In this document: positions 1 to 10,658 of the stretch, piece by piece
How the letters are laid out: every line of letters begins with the position of its first letter
How positions within the stretch are numbered: position 1 is the first letter of the stretch
Assembly: GCA_009599575.1 (NCBI GenBank)
Contig: VWND01000031.1
Location: 186,001-250,000, forward strand
DNA length: 64,000 bases
Origin: Blumeriella jaapii
Lineage: Eukaryota; Ascomycota; Leotiomycetes; Helotiales; Drepanopezizaceae
Direction of reading: 5' to 3'
Notes under the pieces: generated by a model
The model's input: only the letters and a program-made list of their open reading frames with translations
What the model was told of the DNA's origin: nothing
Database searches by the model: none
Made by a program: the position numbers and the translations under genes

Positions 1-2
1 AT

Positions 3-296
3 GTGGGGAGTGGTGGGAAGGGGTTGGAGAGAGGCAGGGGCAGGGGGAAGAGGAGACCGAGTGTTACGACGGAGGCGAAGCGGAGGACGAGCTTGGAGGA
101 TGATGATGAGGAGGAGACAATTGTTGCTTTTGCGGGTGGGAGTGGTGGTGGGGACGGGGGTGTAGAAGTGGAGGGAGAGGAAGAGGGTGATGGGTTGGTG
201 CATGTTGCTATGAAGGAGTGTGATGTTCGGGAGGGGATGGAGAGGAGTGCTGGGTTGGGAGGGAATGGGGACGGACATGGGGTGGAGGGGAAGTGA
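3..296 (+). CDS. C-terminal part of an unidentified acidic/Gly-rich ORF (partial)
   Basis: An open frame enters from the left edge and stops with TGA at 294-296. It has no ATG in frame inside the window, so the gene would begin upstream. The translation is low complexity: a basic RGRGRGKRR stretch, then an acidic LEDDDEEE run and Gly/Glu-rich sequence ending GNGDGHGVEGK. I recognise no domain. Low complexity and lack of stops are expected in such G-rich purine DNA, so this may be a real disordered tail or a chance frame. It would be convergent with the secreted-protein gene at 1304-2056. Confidence 0.35.
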   Translation: MGSGGKGLERGRGRGKRRPSVTTEAKRRTSLEDDDEEETIVAFAGGSGGGDGGVEVEGEEEGDGLVHVAMKECDVREGMERSAGLGGNGDGHGVEGK

Positions 297-1129
297 TGAG
301 TGAATGATGTAAGATAGATACGATGGTTTGCTGGTTTGCGTTGCTTTAATATTGGGTTTCTGTGCTGTGAGGAAGGTTTTGTTTGGTAGGAAGGAGCAAG
401 GAAGAGTTCGCTCTATAAAGTTGATAGATACCTTAGGTAGATTGCATTCACGTTCACGCTGTGTATTAGTATGATATAGATATAGGCTGGGTTTATGTAA
501 CGTATAAAGAACGCATGACGTCTAAGACACATGCAATTCTGCGGTTCTGAAAATCGGACAAGATCTTATAAGAACTAGAAGCTTGTCATACCATTTGACT
601 TGCGGAATTATGTCTTAGATCTAGTTACTTCTTGTTGTAGAGTAGCACGTCTGTAAGGCCTTTTGAAGGCCCTAGACGGACAGATCATTCATTGTTTGCG
701 CTTCGCTGGGGGGATGCGAATAGACCTTCGTGACTGAGGTGGCGAATTAAGCGAGATTCAATAACATCAACAGATGCATTGTATGGGGTAGCGCGCGAGA
801 CAATAACGGATGGATTTCTCGACCCTTTTGAAAATGAAACCATTACTGTGAGATGAAATGAAACAGGCTCTCTAATCTTATGTTACTTACTCTGCCGCAT
901 CACATTCTCGATTTCATCATCATCGCAGCTTGTTGTCACGGCTGAACATAGCAGGATCCACTCTCGACACTCGGGCATTGTTTTTCAGCGCCAAATGGCG
1001 CGTGAAAATAAATATTTGCAGCAAAACTATCATACAGAAGAAAATCTAAATCTCCACCCTTGTCCCTGACAAACGGAGAGTGGCGCCTCCGCTTGCAAAG
1101 GTCATCCCTGGAACAACCGAGCAAGGCAT
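297..1129. other. intergenic, no gene seen
   Basis: This AT-richer spacer lies between the left-edge ORF and the duplicated exon at 1130. Short open frames such as the minus frame across 936-1262 overlap the duplicated exon in a non-homologous frame and look like chance. I see no RNA gene or repeat here. Confidence 0.5.
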
Positions 1130-1256
1130 CTAACATCTCCAGGAAGTGAAAATGTTGTCGAGGTCCCCAGAGTTGCCACCCTGGGCCAGGGTAGTGTCGT
1201 TGTTGTAGTTGATGGAAACGCCACGGTCGTCTCCGTGCTTGTTGCAATCCAACCAT
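1130..1256 (-). other. duplicated copy of the terminal exon of the secreted-protein gene
   Basis: On the minus strand this 127-nt block is a diverged copy of exon 3 (1304-1436) of the neighbouring gene. It starts just after an AG (complement of 1257-1258) in the same splice phase. It reads RWLDCNKHGDDRGVSINY near its start and keeps the same C-terminal SWRC followed by a stop (TAG instead of TAA). Several differences from the parental exon fall in third codon positions (GTT/GTC, ACT/ACG, ACT/ACC). The middle is divergent (TTLAQGGNSGDLDNIF against TSIAPDGDDRVPLYENK). An in-frame TGA lies directly upstream, so it can be translated only if spliced. It could be an alternative last exon or a decaying duplicate. 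Splicing exon 2 (ending at 1540) to this copy would give a 188-aa isoform. Confidence 0.7.
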
Positions 1257-1303
1257 CTTCATACCACGAAATGCGTCAGCGGAGCTCGGTCACAGCGATG
1301 CGT

Positions 1304-2056
1304 TTAACATCTCCAGGAGGTGATCTTGTTCTCGTAGAGAGGGACACGGTCGTCCCCGTCGGGCGCGATGGACGTGTCGTTGTTGTAGTTGATGGAGACG
1401 CCACGGTCGTCTCCGTGCTTGTTGCAGTCCAAGTACCTGGGGCACTGGTCAGCATTCCACTTGAAAGTACTGAACCAGCCCGTGGCACAAGTCTGGAAGG
1501 GGCACCCCTGGGGCAAGAGAAAAACGGGAGTGTGCTAACCTGTAGAATTGGCAAATCCCATTGGTGTTGGTGGAGATGGAGCTGACAGCATTGTTGTAGA
1601 CATCAGAGATCGCAGTGCTGTTGGGCGGGTCGTAGTCGAAGTAGGAGACTATCATCAACATCGTCAGCTCGCCGCGGGCGATCGATTGCCGAGATCTCAA
1701 TGAGGCGACGCTTGTGATTACTTACCGCAATCTCCGGGCTTGGATCCGAAGCTGAGGCATGGCTCTCTGAAGCCAGCGTTGACGCACTGCAAGACGAAGA
1801 CCAGGTCATCCTGGAGGGTGACGGTGCGGTTGGCGGGTGGCTCGGGATCGGAGTTGGTCGCCTGGCGTTTGGTCGTGGCGATATCGACTTGGTAGACCAG
1901 CGTGAGGACATTGTTGTTCTCGAACTGTGCCTGCGCCAGCGAACCCAGGAGTGGGTTCGCCAGATTTGGACAGAAACTGGGAGGCATCTGGATGACCGTG
2001 GAGACAACGCCGGGTGCCAAAGCAGAGGCGAGAGTGATCATGGTGGAGACCTTCAT
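1304..2056 (-). CDS. secreted cysteine-containing protein of unknown family
   Basis: Three exons on the minus strand: 2056-1726, 1648-1540 and 1436-1304, giving 190 aa. Introns are GTAAGT...ATAG (77 nt) and GTTAGC...CCAG (103 nt), and the phases match (1, then 2). The N-terminus MKVSTMITLASALAPGVVST looks like a signal peptide. Cysteines are spread along the chain (FCP, VLQC, EPCLSF, GDC, ICQFY, LDCNK, SWRC at the end). The segment ICQFYRYLDC...HGDDRGVS with the terminal WRC resembles the layout of small secreted fungal proteins with a beta/gamma-crystallin-like feel, but I cannot name a family. An earlier acceptor after TTGCCCCAG would break the frame, so the acceptor at 1437-1439 is preferred. 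A second, phase-compatible last exon lies 47 bp further on (1130-1256). The role is unknown; an effector-like extracellular role is only inference. Confidence 0.72.
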
Positions 2057-2184
2057 CTTGATTACTAGTTATGTTCTCGGGGAGGAGAAAGTAGTGGTGA
2101 GTGAATGAATGGATGTAAAGGAGCGAGGGTAGAATGAGTGATAGATATGGAAGCAGCTCCAAGCGAAGAGCGGATCGGGCTTAT

Positions 2185-2193
2185 CCTTATATA
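2185..2193 (-). promoter_or_regulatory. TATA-like element of the secreted-protein gene
   Basis: On the minus strand the sequence reads TATATAAGG, about 130 nt upstream of the ATG at 2056. The spacing suits a fungal core promoter. No other site stands out. Confidence 0.5.
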
Positions 2194-5100
2194 TTAATCT
2201 TGATGACTGCCCCACGCAGATTGGTATGATTAATAGAGCAAACATCTTAAAAGTCGTTGGGCACATGCACCTCCAATCTCATAAGTGCTCGCGTATACAT
2301 AAAACTCTTTTTGATTGCGTTTGTTTCGCGAAAAGAAAATTTTGAATTTGAGATGGGTTCAGACCCCAGCCCTCTGTCGCGCCTGTAGCTGCATGTATTG
2401 AATAACCTGATCTAAGCTTTCGTTCTTTCATCCCATCACCTATGACGCTTTGCAGTTCACAAGCAGTTGTTTACCAGAAGTGCGAACTTTAGTCTGTGAG
2501 TCCGAGGACGGCGCGGTCGATCAATGTTTCTGTGATGGTAACAGAGCGAGGTGGAGATTTAGACTTTAAGCGAAATCCGCTAAGTCTTGTTTATTTCCAG
2601 ATCAAAGTCTGTTTCCGCTTTGACTTTGATTTGACCTTTTCGACTGCTTAGCCGTCGTCATTACATTTGTAGAATGATCGAGATCGCAACAAATGCTCGA
2701 GTACACTTATACTTTACACTGTACCCCGGGACATGATTGGCCCAGGGCTGACAGAGCGCAAGCGGGAAGTATCTTCGTACTTCGTACTGTAGCTACAGTA
2801 CGTACCTGGCAGGGAAGGCCCCGAGAATAGAAGTACTTGCGTTCGGCAATACGGAGCAATTCTCCGTCCCCATTCAAACACCTTAAATGAGACAACGGCA
2901 AAACGGCACTTTGGAACTACGCTTGGGCCAGACCATGGCCGACGTTCAGAATTCCGAATCTCAGTGTAACCTCACAGCTATGTATGTACGTACTGTACTG
3001 TAGGTCTTGCCAGCCTGATGTATTCCCTGCCAATTTCGTGAGCTGAGGTAAGGTGTGAAATGCCGGCACAACCGGCGATCCTAGCTCGGACAAGACGTTC
3101 TGTTCAAGGTTCACTCGGAAATTGAGGGGCAGAGGTGTGTGGTGATATCCTACCGATTTCTACAGAGTACTGATGGACCTAGACTTTATTTTTGAATGCT
3201 GTTGTTATTCCATGTACGAGATCGCTTGAATTGCAAGCTTGGGTACGGCAAGAAATCTAACAAGTCAACTAAATCCAAGGAAGCTGCGTAGGAACAATAA
3301 GGATCCTTTCCCCCACGCCTCAAGACTTCTCCGTAATACAATTGACTTTGTTCTCGCTTGCCTCAACCTCCAGAAATGGCCTGTTGCTTTGTGCCAACTT
3401 TTTTCTTCTTTCCTTTCTTTTCTTTTTTTTTTCGTGCTATTTGTGACTTGCTTTTCTGCCGCCAGAAAGTCTGTTCGGATACTGCAGATCATCTGTTCAA
3501 CACTTCTCCGTACAGTGCACTTCCATAAAGCCGCGGAAAGCCTGTCATTTACGCTTTTTCAAGGCTCCACAAGCGACAATCTTTACCATTATTTATCACA
3601 ATCGGGGATCGGAAACCAACCATTCCCGGCATAGCTGCGCCTTCAAAGGGGGCACAGCAAGCACGGCAATATGTTGTTCTCTGAGCAAGGGAACACCACC
3701 AAACTTTACAATATCCTACTTACATCGCGTTTTTTGCTTCTTAATGCCCGACATGTTTTTGAAACAATGTTTTAATCTGGCCAGACTCAGATTGTTCGTA
3801 TTAATAAAGTTGCTGTATAATTAGATTGTGCGCTGTTGCCAAAACTCAAAACGCTCCATTAAATACTGCACTTCGTATTAATGATGGTGTTAATTTTGTA
3901 TTGCAACACGAAAGTCAGAAGAGTTTGAAGTAAAAGCCCGTAGGACAGGAGCTGTGACACCCATTCGAAATGCATGTCGAACGTTACGGTGAGAGTTGAA
4001 GCTGGTGCAGGCTCTGAAGTCATTGATGTACTGTATACCCCTAGTAGGGGGAAAACCATGGACATCTATCTATCTTTGCTGTGTTTGACCTTGTAGGCGC
4101 AGCTCTGCCGAAAAAGGTGGTCTCCGATCCCCCGATGATGACAAGGTATCTTTCCGTGTTTAACCGCGTATCCGACGTGCTTTGATTTCTCAATAGTATT
4201 GTATCTGGTGACCTTCGTTCTAGTTTGCTTGTGTAAACATTAGATATCAATCCAAATTGCACTGTTCGTATGAATGCGGCATTAACCTTGCATGAAAGAG
4301 TAAAGCGTGTCTCCCAGACAGCTGTCTCAAACCAGTAGCGACTCCATGCTCCATACAGTAATTCCGTCTGGTTAAAGTAATCTTATGATACGAACAGTTC
4401 ATATGATCTGAATGAACTCGCATGGGGGTGAGTTCATCACGAATGGTGAGCTGTCAAGTGCCTCTACGTAAGTATAGGGAATTTCATTTATCAATGAGCT
4501 CAAAGCACTTTCACGACGCTGGCGGGGGTCTAGATGATATCACGTCGAGGTCACATGTTTGAAACGTGACTGAACCTACGGTCACCCACGGTGTTGTACT
4601 GTTCAGTACGTATATTCGCGCGCGTCGCGGCTGCTTCTCGTTATTTCTTTCTTTCCTTCTTCGTCTTTTTTTGAACCCTAGATTTAGGTCAAATAAATTC
4701 ATTACTCTTCCTTGAGCCGTGACAAGCAGTAACGAGAATCTCGTACTGTAAGTGATTGATTGCCTTTGGCAAAGACAATCAGTCAATCATTGATGGACTC
4801 TGACGGAGAACTCAAAATAGCTCCGAAGGACTTCTCTGTAACGCTACCCGAGTATCTACGGCTTCAACTGCCTTACCTGTGTTCTGTTGTGGTTTACTAT
4901 ATAATCAAAAGAATCTAGCGGCATGAGAATTGGATACGCTAAGTCTTCCTACCTTGAACATCCTGCAAGTAATTCTTCGGAGTATACACTGGAATATTTT
5001 TCCAGATCGTGAAACCCTGGTCTCACCCAAAAGTTGATTTCAAGCTGAAAACCCTTCGTATTCGAAGGATTGGTGGATAGTTGAATGCGTACAGAGCCGT

Positions 5101-5426
5101 GAGAGTAGAAACCAGAAAGTCAACAACATACCACAGCAGACTCTCGAGGGTAATGACGCATCTCATGATCTGAGGTTTGAAAATGGCAGAGCGGACGGGA
5201 TGACTTATTCTCCTCGGTCTGCGGTGCAGCACTAAAGAGGCAGTGACGGAGTAGCTTTGATTATCCGTGGAGAAGAGGTGACACCCTGAAGAGGGACTCT
5301 TTTGGCCTAAGGCGGAGTATTATGCTCGACTCAAACCCACTGTCATGTCCAAAACACATTGATCCCTTTTGAGCACTAGTGAAAGTTCAATCTTCAACTT
5401 TTGTTAAAGTCCACGCTCCTCTAATC
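2194..5426. other. intergenic; GTAC-palindrome clusters, no gene supported
   Basis: This is 3.2 kb without a convincing gene. Two clusters of the dispersed CTGTAC/GTACAG word occur near 2776-2805 and 2979-3003. The longest frames (for example 3239-3634 plus, with a Phe/Leu-rich stretch) have no recognisable domain, no intron structure and no plausible start context. Confidence 0.5.
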
Positions 5427-6991
5427 TCAGCAACGTTTCAGTGTACCGCGGATAACATCACAGAAGCACCATGGCTTACTTACGGCAAGACAGGTGTCTA
5501 TTATGTCTTTGGTTTCATCGAACATGATCACAACAGGAGTGCTATGGACCCCAAAGTCAAACGAGGATTTTCCAGTTGGTCGCACTTCAGATACGTTCTG
5601 CTCCCCACGATGCTCAAATGAAAAGGCGAGTGACTTTTCATCGAATCTCTCGACCGGCCAGACTTGATGATCTCTCAGCTCTTCAACGTTCGACGGACGA
5701 GTTCTGACTCCGGTAAGCACGATCTCCCGGGCTTTTGCGAAACTGCTCCTCTATAAGATGGGCTTGTTCCGGACTCACACTGTAAATTTCGAAATTGGAT
5801 AGGAATAAGTGTCACATTCCTCCTCAGAACGTGGGTCGGAGAAATTTGCGTCTCTGGAATTTTTAACACTGCCCGTGCTTACTCGAACGAAGTGGTTGTC
5901 TGACGTCTTTTGAAGGAATATGCCCAACCAATCACCCCAGACCTGGCCTCCCACTCCTGAATATATTGCAAAATAATCATCAGGGCTCTCCAGTCGGCTC
6001 AGCAAAACATCTATCGTGATATCTTTACTGCTGACTTCGATCGTCTGGTTCATTGGAATGCGGTTCCATTCCAGACCCCCACAATGGGCGAATCCGGATG
6101 CCGATCGAGCGAGAAGGCCTCTATACATGTAGGCATCTGCTGCTTGCGGGTCTTTCCAGGCAAAAACTGACAGATCATCTGAGTGCCGGATGATCTTTTC
6201 CTGGAGGCGTACAAACGCGTGCTCCCCCTCCCCATTCAACAGAAGCATATGAACCTCAAAGATTCCAAGGAGACAGTATGCTCTATTCTCCAATCTGGTC
6301 GTCCGCCGAGAAGAAGCCCAGCTCATCCTCTGCGCAAGCGAGAATCTTGAGAAGTCGCCCGTATTCAAAACAGAACGGATATTCCGGTCTGTTTCGCAAT
6401 CCTGCGTCTCAAGTACCAATTATTCTTCTCTGCAATCTCTGTCCAGCTAGCTGTAGAGAAGATCAATTTCCGCGGCGCGATCAGCTCCTACAACGTCCAG
6501 CCTCGAGTAAACCAAGTATACTTAGCCAGGGCTTGATTAACAACCCTTGCCATGCTATTCACGTCGGTCACTTTATTCGGGTTAGGAGAATCGGCGAGAT
6601 CCGCAAGGTGGGCGTAGACTGTCGAGTCTCGATACCACCGGAACATCGAGTTTATAGCCTCGGATAGTTCAGCACTGCTTGATTTGTCGATGCAGCAGGT
6701 GTCTACCCAGAAGTAATCGAGACCGTCCTCCATGGCTTGCGCGGCACAATAGCGAATTTTCTTCAACCCGGACATCCTTTCCATGACAGCCTGGCCATGG
6801 TCGGCTAACAAGCCTCCGTTCACCATCGACCGCTGCGACTCCGCCGATGTGACGCTCTTGCGGTATTTCCGCATGTCTTTGAACGTGGTTTCTTCGTCGC
6901 CCCGTGTGTGCGACAGAATGGCATATGGTGGCGTCGATTCCTGATTGAAGAGTTCTTTGAATTCAAATGTTCGAGAATGAAGAAGTCGCAT
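5427..6991 (-). pseudogene. HET-domain protein gene, disabled by a nonsense codon and a frameshift
   Basis: HET-domain proteins act in heterokaryon incompatibility and related cell-death responses. The likely start is the MRLLHSRTFEF methionine at 6991. Family motifs in order are PPYAILSHTRGDEETTF (usually SHTWG), KIRYCAAQA, FWVDTCCIDKSSSAELSEAI, MFRWYRDSTVYAHL, WFTRGWTL, and later RFSLAQRMSWAS, AYCLLGIFEV, GEGEHAF and RLQEKIIRHSDDLSVFAW. WFTRGWTL is followed by TAG at 6488-6490 where the family has Gln (CAG to TAG). About 100 nt further on, near 6375-6390, the reading shifts one frame to recover the RFSLAQRMSWAS block. Downstream, a 75-nt intron (5704-5778, GTGAGT...TCAG) joins the last exon in phase, and the gene ends with TGA at 5427. 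Two independent lesions make it non-functional as a full-length protein, although a 5' product holding most of the HET domain could still be made. Confidence 0.85.
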
Positions 6992-7809
6992 TTGGAGGTT
7001 TATTCGAGATGAAACAATCATGTTGTGTGTGCTGGTCTTCTGAAAGCGTGAAAGTGCATACGGTCATGATTGGATCTGGTGTCAGAGCCTGGAAAAGCGG
7101 TAATTGTCACGTGAGTAGCTAGGCCTTGCCGCAAGTAAGGAAAGAGGGCGTTGATTAGCTATTTTGCGATAGACAAGAGATATAACTCAATTGTTCTTAG
7201 CTCAGGGTACTACGTGATTGCCACCTTTTAGTCGAAGTTGTATTCAAGTAAATGTGCCTCCCTTTGGCTATTATGAGTAGGTCGTTTCTCATCCAGGGGA
7301 AGCGAAGGTCTGTAAACAAAACGCACGTGCCAACCGAGAGATCGAGACCACGGGGGCGAGCTAATTTGAACGAAAGGGTCCTGTTCTTCTGTTCTTTCAA
7401 TGAATGAAGATTGAAGCCCCAAAGACAAGAGTTTAAGCGGTACATGACGCTGGTAGCGAGCTCAATAAGCGTCATAGTATGCCACGAAAAGTGTTGTAGG
7501 CATCACTGCTGAACTGGAACTTTTTGTACAGAAGTCCGGCCATCTCAATGGGGTAAGAGGAAAAATCCAAGCGACAAGTCTTCTGATACCCCACGTGATA
7601 TCTATCGAATTTACTCACCTAACGTGACGCACTATGCTCGCGCAAAACAATCGATCTCCGGCAGCTCTGGTTTTGATCTACCACTGCCCACCACCACCCA
7701 CCACCTCCCTGCAACATTAACACCTTTCTTGACATCTTCGTCGCACCCTGACACTTAGCGATCAGGACAACACCACAGACACTTGACTCATCCTCACTAC
7801 GACCACAAG
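6992..7809. other. divergent intergenic region between the HET pseudogene and the 466-aa gene
   Basis: About 0.8 kb without a supported gene. A CCACCACCCACC-rich stretch near 7680-7705 lies roughly 110 nt upstream of the ATG at 7810 and may belong to that gene's promoter or leader. Nothing else is recognised. Confidence 0.45.
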
Positions 7810-9312
7810 ATGTCAGGAAAACAATCTCTCTCCGTCAAAACCGGTGATCTGCTCAGCAGAACCGCGCGCGAAAGTGAGCTCGCCGCGGCCCTCCTCCAGG
7901 CCCTCCGCTCAGTCGACTTTCCGAACGTTGTCAACGGCAGTCTCTTTAATTGGACGTGCCTCCTCTCACAAAAGCGCCCTTTGGACCATCTTACAGTTCC
8001 GCTCGGTACATACGATAATGAAGATTACTCGATTGCTTTTCAAACCGTGGGCAAGGGTTCGTTGAATTGTGCTGATGACTCGAACGCTCTGAGAGATCAC
8101 ACAGAGTCTTTCGTGAGCCTCGGCATTAACACTAGAGATGACCACCACTCCACCCTCGCGGTCCCTGCTGGTAGACTCGTGGTAGGCAGGAGTGGTGTTA
8201 GCAACATCACGAAGTCAAGATGGGTTGTCCTCCTTGCTGAGGACAGATCCCTGTGGGCATGCTTCGCAGATGGCTTTGATGTGACTGATAGGGACACCAC
8301 CTCGACTGGAGCTGCGGAGAGATACCATCAGGGCAACGACAACGCCTTTGGAGCAATACAAAACAACGAGCAGGTCGTCTCTCTAGGTCAATTGGACGAC
8401 ATCCAATTCAGACGTGAGCAGGTCATCAATGCCAACGTACTGGAGAGCCGTTGGTACACTACGTACTCAGGTGTTTGGAATAACGGTGACATCGGACAAC
8501 CGATGTATTCGACGGTGCTCCAACGCTTGCTGTTTGTGGACCTCAGTGGCATCACTCTACCAAAGTACAAGAAGTCTGTGAACTTCTACAAATTCGTGCA
8601 CCTGATCCAATACTTGGGGTTTCGCAGCGACCTGAATTATGCCAACCAAGGAATTGGTGTCCTAGACCGCCCTACAACCGAAGCCGCCTACTTTAGGACG
8701 TTACTTGATATGTATGTGAGATGGGATCCGACCGAGTTGACTCCGTTCCATCCAGGCCGCGAAATTTCAGAGAAGCAGCGAATGCTGTCTCGAGCTCTTT
8801 CTCAGGTATGTGATCTCGAGAGTTCCCGTACCTTCTGCTGATAGAACATAGAGGACTGGCGTCCATCACTATGCCTACAAAGTTAGGACAGATGAGAATG
8901 GTGACAAGTCCAAAGTCGCCACAAAGCAAGACGATGTCGAGGAGTACTGGAGGGAAAGAGCTGTTGAATCCCCTGGACTAAACGTTGAAGTAAGTGCATG
9001 ATTACATCCATGTGTAGCAGATCTTTCCGCTGACGTGCGCATTAGCAAATCATAGATGACTATGATCTCGACCACGCAGGACCAAACTATGGAAATCTCG
9101 AAGAGTTCCCCCAAGGAGACCCCAGGACATGGGGAAGTGATCAGAATGTAGTGGGAAACACGGAGTCAGAGGTGGACGTTAGCATGAGCGATGTGGCAGA
9201 TGATGGAGACGCAAATGCTGAAGATTCTGGAGGAGATGATATGGGCAGCGATAGAATGGAGTTGGATGGGGGTGGAGATGTCAGGGAGAGAATGATGAAT
9301 CTGACGCTTTGA
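7810..9312 (+). CDS. hypothetical protein, 466 aa, acidic C-terminus
   Basis: Three exons: 7810-8805, 8852-8989 and 9046-9312. Both introns are phase 0 (GTATGT...ATAG, 46 nt; GTAAGT...TTAG, 56 nt). I chose the ATG at 7810 (MSGKQSLSVKTGDLL) because the frame further upstream begins only with a non-ATG codon. The first 330 residues are globular in composition, without signal peptide or membrane span, with segments such as SRWVVLLAEDRSLWACFADG and ESRWYTTYSGVWNNGDIG. The last ~90 residues are very acidic (DVSMSDVADDGDANAED, GGDDMGSDRMELDGGGD) and probably disordered. I do not recognise the family. The intact frame across two conventional introns supports a real gene. A nuclear or cytosolic location is possible but only inferred from the lack of targeting signals. 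Confidence 0.75.
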
Positions 9313-9789
9313 TCGTGTCGAGGCCGGTATAGCTGGGTAGAAACAGGCAGCCTCCAATCGATACTTGCTTGCATTCCAGATCATGCCAATCGTATTTCCA
9401 TTCAAGGCTGTGTTTCTGAGTTCTTCCACTGATGCGTGTATTGCTCGGAATATTCAATAAGAAAAAGAGAAGAGAAGAAAAACAGCATCATTCTATGCCT
9501 TTGATGATTTGATTTTCCGAAGCTGAGCGGATTTGTTCTGTTGGGATAGGATTTTTTTGGCCTAGTCATATAACAAGATTGATTGTTTTTTTTACATCAA
9601 AAAACCAAAATGTAGAGGTGGTCTAGCGGTTCTTCGGAGCTGTTCTGACTATTGTCACCCATGTCCTATCATTGCTTGCAGTGGTAGGCTTGGATACTAC
9701 TAAAACCTCTACTTAATACTAACATCTAGGTTCAAGCAATGCTTGAAAGTCCAAAATCAGAAATGAATCTGCTCTATGGGCGCCTCTCT

Positions 9790-9850
<61 letters not shown>

Positions 9851-10496
9851 ATCTTTTGCATTGTTTTGTTTTGTTGTTTTGCTGAATCAAAATAATCACG
9901 TGGGTTTTTTGACTTAGCGACGAATGCCCGTACACCAATGTAAATAATGAACCAACGATATGAGAAATTACGCATACCATTCATTTACAAGGAGGTCAAT
10001 TATTCTACTTGTTCTGGAAGTCGGAAAGAAGACGATGATCTGAGTACTAGATACAAGCCAGGGTTGGCGGCAATGCCTCGAGCATTTCAAGCCTCCGATA
10101 AACCCGTCACGTCTTCGCCGTTCTAGATGTGAATCCCAGATCTGTCTATTAACCCTGCCTGCAGGGCCTTCTTGCACCAACTACTTCTGCAATACTCAGT
10201 TGTACGTACGAATAATGAAAAGGCTAGCAGCTAATTGCTTCGCCAGGTCCAGATCCCAATAAACGTCGCAGAACCTAGCTAGCAATCATGCAAATAGAAG
10301 AGAAGCAGTAGATGCGTTTCTCTGAAAAGCAGCTAATTGAGGGAAGTAACTGGTTATATGGCCACGCTACTTTCAGATCCTACCGTTGAAAATTGCAAGC
10401 TCAGGAAGGAATGCAGAATTCAATGTTCTGAGATAGGAAACAGGTCGAAGGAGTGACGTTCGATAATAACCGAGCCGTCTCGCATCAGTAGTGGCG
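9313..10496. other. intergenic, no gene seen
   Basis: This holds the 3' flank of the 466-aa gene, the poly-T tract and about 650 bp of unique sequence. A tRNA A-box look-alike near 9615-9630 (GGTGGTCTAGCGGTT) has no matching B box or cloverleaf, so no RNA gene is called. Confidence 0.5.
9789..9848. repeat. poly-T tract of about 60 nt
   Basis: A nearly pure T run (one C interruption near its left end) lies in the spacer after the 466-aa gene. It produces artefactual poly-Lys frames on the minus strand. It could be the A-tail of an old retroposed copy on the minus strand, but I see no recognisable body next to it. It may equally be simple slippage. Confidence 0.85.
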
Positions 10497-10508
10497 TTTT
10501 ATATAAGA
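10497..10508 (+). promoter_or_regulatory. TATA box of the double-psi-barrel gene
   Basis: TTTTATATAAGA lies about 155 nt before the main ATG at 10659 and is followed by a pyrimidine-rich leader. This is a good match to a fungal core promoter. Confidence 0.6.
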
Positions 10509-10607
10509 AACTCGATCGACCTCGGTCCCCTCTTGGATTCCCAACTCCATCCTCAGCCGCTTCGCAACTTTCTTGCTTTACACTCGTTTGCACTTCTCAC
10601 GCTCACA

Positions 10608-10625
10608 ATGCGCTATCTATTGTAA
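10608..10625 (+). promoter_or_regulatory. five-codon upstream ORF in the leader
   Basis: An ATG in good context (CACAATGC) opens a five-residue frame (MRYLL) that ends in TAA, 33 nt before the main start at 10659. If it lies in the mRNA leader, as the TATA position suggests, it may reduce or condition translation of the main frame. This is inference from position only. Confidence 0.45.
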
Positions 10626-10658
10626 CTCACGTTCTCTTTGAATCCCTAGACTCAGACA

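Noticed and set aside
1440..1516. Exon 3 of the secreted-protein gene beginning earlier, after TTGCCCCAG, to include a GCPFQTCATG segment
   Set aside because: The phase does not match the exon 2 donor. The acceptor at 1437-1439 keeps the frame, and the duplicated exon starts at the equivalent position.
3239..3634. 131-codon frame with a hydrophobic Phe-rich stretch, possible membrane protein
   Set aside because: No ATG at its start, AT-rich T-run origin of the hydrophobic part, no family match and no neighbouring exons.
9600..9700. tRNA-like A box (GGTGGTCTAGCGGTT)
   Set aside because: No B box, no acceptor stem and no terminator in the right place.
9757..9984. Lys-rich minus-strand frames
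   Set aside because: They are simply the complement of the poly-T tract at 9789-9848.
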